Part shown: positions 18,638 to 21,885 of the stretch, one piece after another | Position numbering within the stretch: position 1 is the first letter of the stretch | How the letters are laid out: each line of letters begins with the position of its first letter | Assembly: GCA_015039465.1 (NCBI GenBank) | Contig: MU130011.1 | Location: 78,142 to 100,026 of the forward strand | Source: Phlegmacium glaucopus | Taxonomy: Eukaryota > Basidiomycota > Agaricomycetes > Agaricales > Cortinariaceae | Direction: 5' to 3' | Length of the DNA: 21,885 nucleotides | Made by a program: the position numbers and the translations under genes | Notes under the pieces: model-generated | What the model was told of the DNA's origin: nothing | What the model saw: only the letters and a program-made list of their open reading frames with translations | Database searches by the model: none

Positions 18638-20934
18638 ATGTTACATGCCAGCAGGTTACCGAAATTCCTATGGGGTAAAGTGGTTAATCATGCCGTTTAC
18701 CTCAAAAATCAAACAGCGACCAAAGCACTCGATGGAAAAACTCCTTATGAAGTATTCCATGGTGCTAAACCGAATTTACGTGGTCTTCTGGAATTTGGCA
18801 CCCGAGTATGGGTTCACGATCCAAATGGCAGTAAGTTGGATGGGAGGTCAGCTGTTGGGCATTGGGTAGGTTTTGATGAAGACAGTAGTGGCCATCGGAT
18901 TTATTTCCCCAAAATGTGCACTGTTTCAATTCAACAATCAGTGAAATTCAACTCTGGAGAGGTGAATGTATACTTACCTCGAATTAGTCCAATTGAGGGG
19001 GAGTTGGAGAAATCATCAATTGAACAATTGAACAATTGAGCAAGTTGCCGGATCATGAAACTAAAAATATTGTTGATCCCCTTGGAGACAGTTTTGAGCA
19101 CTTACCAGAAACGGAAGGTCGTCCAAAGTGTGCATGACAGGAGTCAGCGGCTATTTGATGTCTTCATATCGGTGAGGGAGTAATGAGTAACCTGCCTAGA
19201 GAACATGGTCATATTCCAAAAGGGGTTCAGTGAGTTGACCTACCCAGAGTTGAGGAAGAGGTTGAGGAAGTTGAAGTTGTCCAGATGACCAAGTTGAATG
19301 AAACCGAGCCTGATGTGCTGGAAGCTATGATAGCTGCAGCTGTTATTGGTCCTGAAGCGGATGAAGTTGAACCAACATATGAAGAGGCTCGTAGGCGATC
19401 CAATTGGCCAGAGTGGAGGAAGGCCATAGATGCTAAGTTGGAGAACTTAAAGGCAGCAGGAACTTGGGATATTGTTGAGAGACCAGAAAACACCAATATA
19501 GTGGATTCCAAATGGGTTTTTTGCCTAAAGAAGGATGCTGAGGGTCAAGTTGTGAAGCAGAAAGCTTGTCTTGTGGCTTGAGGATTCACCCAAGTATATG
19601 GGGTGGATTACTTCAAAACTTTTGCGCCTGTCGTGAGGTTAGCATCAATTCGAACTATACTTGCCATCGCAGCTCAAAACAACTGGGAGATTGATATGTT
19701 TGATTTCCACTCAGCATACCTAAATGGTGTTTTAGATGATGGTGAAGACATATACATGGAGCAACCACCATATCATGAAGTAAAAGAATGCTCACGATAT
19801 GTCGCCAAACTCAAGAAATCTTTGTACGGTCTCAAACAAGCTGGAAAAAGGTGGTATAATTCCCTGTGTCGCTCCCTGGCCGAAGTCAGATTTACGAGAT
19901 CCATGGCCAATCCAGCTGTTTTCTATGCTCAAGTTGGAACAGATATAGTGGTGCTGGCAATTCACATTGATGATACAACAATTACTGGAAGCAATGAAAA
20001 GTTGATCAAGGAATTTAAAAGACGGATCGATGAGAAGTTCAAGATCACGGTCCTTGGGTCTATCTCGTGGTTATTGGGACTATCGATCGAACAAAATTGT
20101 GCTATGCGAACATTATATATTTCACAAAAATCCTACATCAAGTCCATCATCCATCATTTTAATTTAGAGGATGCAAAATCGCTCACTGTTCTGATTGACC
20201 CAAATATATTGCTATCAAAAGATCAGTGCCCTACGACAGAGGAAGGGAAAAGGGAGATGAAAAAGATTCCCTATCGCGAAGCAATTGGCACTTTAAATTG
20301 GGTAGCAGTTGGATCTCGCCCAGATATTTCGTTTGCCATGGGTCAACTAGCGCAGTTCATGGAGAACCCCGGGAGGAATCATTGGGAAGCATTGAAGCGA
20401 GTGCTGAGGTATCTGAAGGGTACAAAAGATTTGAAATTAGTCTACAGAAATGCTGGGGACAAAGGCTTAGAAGCTTTTGCCGATGCCGATGGAGCAAATC
20501 AAGAGCATCGACGAGCAATTTCTGGTTTTGCCGTGTTAATCAATGGGGGAGCCATGAGCTGGATGTTGAAGAAACAAGAGCTAGTAATGCTCTCAACTAT
20601 GAAAGCAGAATACATGGCTGCAACCCATGCTGCCAAGGAACTTCTTTGGCTTCGCCGCTTACTTGGCAAAATCTTCCGGCCACTTAATCACCCCATATTA
20701 CTCAATTGCGACAACCAATCAGCCATAGCGCTCGCACACTCAGATGGGCAATTCCATGCCCGTACTAAGCACATCGATATTTGATGGCACTTCATCAAAT
20801 TTTGTGTTGACAATGAAACCATCAACATTTCTTATTGTCCTACAGAAAATATGACAGCGGATATATTAACCAAACCGCTGTCAACCCAAAAGGTGAAGAA
20901 ATTCACTACTACTTTAGGTTTATTACCAGTTTGA
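18638..20934 (+). pseudogene. Copia integrase C-terminus, reverse transcriptase and RNase H
   Basis: The frame resumes after TGA 18632 and runs to 19039. There a tandem ATTGAACA (19019-19034) shifts it by one, and coding continues in the frame of 19030 to TGA 20932-20934. Five in-frame TGA codons interrupt this second part. RT starts at WRKAIDAKLENL, with WVFCLKK, GFTQVYGVDYFKTFAPV, FDFHSAYLNG and catalytic IHIDD (for the usual VDD). RNase H follows with ADADG, LSTMKAEY and LNCDNQSAIA, then the conserved tail TADILTKPL. The stops at 19579 (VA-stop-GFTQ) and 20782 (HIDI-stop) stand where Arg is strongly conserved. ACLVA has Cys for Arg (CGT to TGT). Confidence 0.88.
19019..19039 (+). repeat. 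8-bp tandem duplication causing the copia frameshift
   Basis: Two full ATTGAACA copies (19019-19026, 19027-19034) and a partial third. An extra 8-bp copy changes the frame by -1 and accounts for the stop at 19037-19039, while the other frame continues into RT. Confidence 0.75.
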
Positions 20935-20941
20935 GGGGGAG
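20933..20941 (+). other. Polypurine tract of the copia element
   Basis: GAGGGGGAG directly precedes the 3' LTR and overlaps the terminal pol stop codon. Confidence 0.85.
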
Positions 20942-21115
20942 TGTTGGAATCAAACCGATATACTATGTACTATGTATGATTAGGTAATGTCTTTCTTTAT
21001 CCATATGTATACTAGTGTTACGATGTTTCTACTTCTGTACTTGTATTTTGTAGTTGCCACCTCATGTCTCATAATTAACTAGTTTCTTCCTACTTTCCCA
21101 TCATTGCTGCTCACA
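20942..21115 (+). repeat. 3' LTR of the copia element
   Basis: Starts TGTTGGAATC directly after the polypurine tract and ends GCTGCTCACA before CTTCC. Confidence 0.95.
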
Positions 21116-21120
21116 CTTCC
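21116..21120 (+). repeat. Target-site duplication of the copia element, right (CTTCC)
   Basis: Matches 16078-16082 exactly. Confidence 0.9.
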
Positions 21121-21288
21121 TACCAGAAGCACCTACCCTTACCTGTCTCCTGGACCTAGATCCATAGTCTTAGTCATTACGCCTTAGTCACAAGCCAGTT
21201 AGCTATCAGCTTAGTAGTTTAGTATTATGGACTGATCCTTATCACTATACAAACAAGTACATACACATGCACAGACCATGTATCTTAG

Positions 21289-21297
21289 TATAAATAG
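21289..21297 (+). promoter_or_regulatory. TATA box of the solo LTR
   Basis: TATAAATAG about 105 bases before the LTR end, directly followed by a perfect hairpin (21300-21326). Confidence 0.55.
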
Positions 21298-21299
21298 TT

Positions 21300-21326
21300 A
21301 AGGTGCAGATACAGGATCTGCACCTT
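21300..21326 (+). other. Perfect 11-bp hairpin in the solo LTR
   Basis: AAGGTGCAGAT (21300-21310) and ATCTGCACCTT (21316-21326) are exact reverse complements around a 5-base loop. The position just after the TATA box puts it at or near the start of the R region, so it would form at or near the 5' end, and again near the 3' end, of an element transcript. Confidence 0.7.
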
Positions 21327-21402
21327 GGTCAATAACAATGTTTACAGGGTTATCCAAGAGTGTGAATGTAAGGACGGCCGTTCTATGGCTTGTTCCCTAA
21401 CA

Positions 21403-21407
21403 ACTAG
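21403..21407 (+). repeat. Target-site duplication of the solo LTR, right (ACTAG)
   Basis: Matches 15913-15917. Confidence 0.8.
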
Positions 21408-21777
21408 GTACAGATTATGGTACAAGGTATAGACATTTATATACAAAAAGAGTAAATGAATATCGTGAGGTAGACATGCATAAAACACATGTGGAATGCA
21501 TGTATGAAAAGAAGAGAGTAAACATGTGTTAATGAAATGATGAAAATAATGTGTATGTTGCATGTGTGATAAGAAGAAAGAAATGAAAAGAGTGCATACT
21601 GTGCATGTAAAAGTTTGTAACATCACATCTCTTAGGCCCATGCATACAAGAAGAAAATATATGATCATGATTAGTCTGAAATTTACATGCAGGTAATATT
21701 CAGACAGTGGTGTTGTTTCAAAACAGGTTTCAATCCAAGTAAGTACAAACACTTTACATTTTAATCATTGGAGCACT
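21408..21777. other. No recognised feature
   Basis: A/T-rich DNA with many CATGT/ACATG words. The minus strand is open for 136 codons (21752-21342), but the product is an arbitrary hydrophobic, Cys/His-rich string that runs into the solo LTR, so I do not call it a gene. Confidence 0.4.
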
Positions 21778-21885
21778 TCAACCTCTTCCTATTCTCTTTC
21801 TTATATTGTTGACTTGAATATGCAACTGCTCTGCCTCATTCCACCTTTCTTGATCACTGTATGTCCTTGCTAGATTTCCCATGCT
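21778..21885 (-). pseudogene. TPR-repeat fragment, kinesin-light-chain type
   Basis: Read from the window edge at 21885, the minus strand gives MGNLARTYSDQERWNEAEQL followed by HIQVNNIRKRIG and a TGA at 21780-21778. This fits one repeat of the TPR_10/TPR_12 type, where the usual wording is GNLA.TY..QGRW.EAE.L...V...RKR.LG. In basidiomycetes such repeats commonly end NACHT/NB-ARC-type proteins. Only one repeat is visible and the frame ends where the next should begin. It may be the last exon end or a fragment; the rest of the gene lies beyond the window. Confidence 0.6.

Larger units (their letters stand above)
16083..21115 (+). mobile_element. Complete Ty1/copia retrotransposon, 5,033 bp, inactive
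   Basis: Two 174-bp LTRs (TG...CA), primer site, one Gag-protease-integrase-RT-RNase H reading path, polypurine tract and a 5-bp target duplication are all present. Integrase lies before RT, which defines Ty1/copia. The coding path is broken by six in-frame TGA codons (18632, 19135, 19156, 19231, 19579, 20782) and an 8-bp duplication that shifts the frame. The LTRs differ at 7 positions (4.0%), so insertion is not recent. It sits inside an older solo LTR. Confidence 0.95.
15918..21402 (+). mobile_element. Solo LTR interrupted by the nested copia element
   Basis: Begins TGTCAGGG (15918) and ends CCCTAACA (21402), a short inverted repeat with one mismatch, bounded on both sides by ACTAG. Without the nested copia element and one CTTCC copy it is about 447 bp. 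It contains TATAAATAG at 21289-21297. No internal retroelement coding of its own flanks it, so it is best read as a solo LTR left by LTR-LTR recombination. The TATA box shows it lies on +. The parent family is not represented elsewhere in the window. Confidence 0.8.

Noticed and set aside
21342..21752. 136-codon minus-strand frame with hydrophobic stretches, possible membrane protein
   Set aside because: It extends into the solo LTR and its composition follows from A/T-rich CATGT-word DNA; no regular membrane-helix pattern or splice context.
1..21885. CRISPR arrays, bacterial operons, tRNA or rRNA genes
   Set aside because: Tandem repeats here are contiguous without unique spacers, introns and LTR elements are eukaryotic, and no tRNA cloverleaf or rRNA stretch was recognised.

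Overview
The window looks like a transposon-rich stretch of a basidiomycete (probably Agaricomycetes) nuclear genome. The reasons are 50-60 bp introns, a CxC5/CxC6 cysteine-cluster gene of the kind known from KDZ-transposon-rich basidiomycetes, and Ty3/gypsy, chromovirus and Ty1/copia elements of fungal type. I cannot name the species. No tRNA, rRNA or CRISPR array was seen.

Layout. (1) 1-1783: a three-exon CxC5/CxC6 gene on +, cut at its 5' end by the window edge and otherwise intact. (2) 1866-2300: an array of degenerate 11-bp units ending in a transposon-like terminus. (3) 2301-7575: a 5'-truncated Ty3/gypsy element on + (Gag, protease, RT, RNase H, integrase, 3' LTR) with two in-frame TGA stops and a -1 frame break. 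(4) 7576-11295: low-density DNA with exon-like pieces of an unknown + gene (7798-8492) and of unknown - gene(s) (9721-11240), plus a near-perfect 98-bp inverted repeat (9193-9432). (5) 11296-12287: two members of a second short element family with CATCAGG ends and about 11-bp phasing. (6) 15628-13019 on -: a wrecked chromovirus. Gag survives, the middle of pol is gone and replaced by a relative of the inverted-repeat arm, and the integrase is split by a 409-bp terminal-inverted-repeat element with an 8-bp target duplication. (7) 15918-21402: a solo LTR flanked by ACTAG, into which a complete 5,033-bp Ty1/copia element (16083-21115, flanked by CTTCC) has inserted. (8) 21781-21885, -: the end of a TPR-repeat exon or fragment.

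Common threads. Almost every in-frame stop in the three retroelements is TGA where the family has Arg, as expected from CGA to TGA decay of methylated CpG. The two copia LTRs differ at 7 of 174 bases, and six of those are CpG-type transitions. None of the retroelements looks able to move on its own now: the copia integrase also carries Lys in place of its catalytic Glu.

The least explained signal is a set of short elements built from degenerate repeats with an 11-bp period, close to one DNA turn. Three blocks (1866-2300, 13439-13847, 11296-12287) share this design with different unit sequences.
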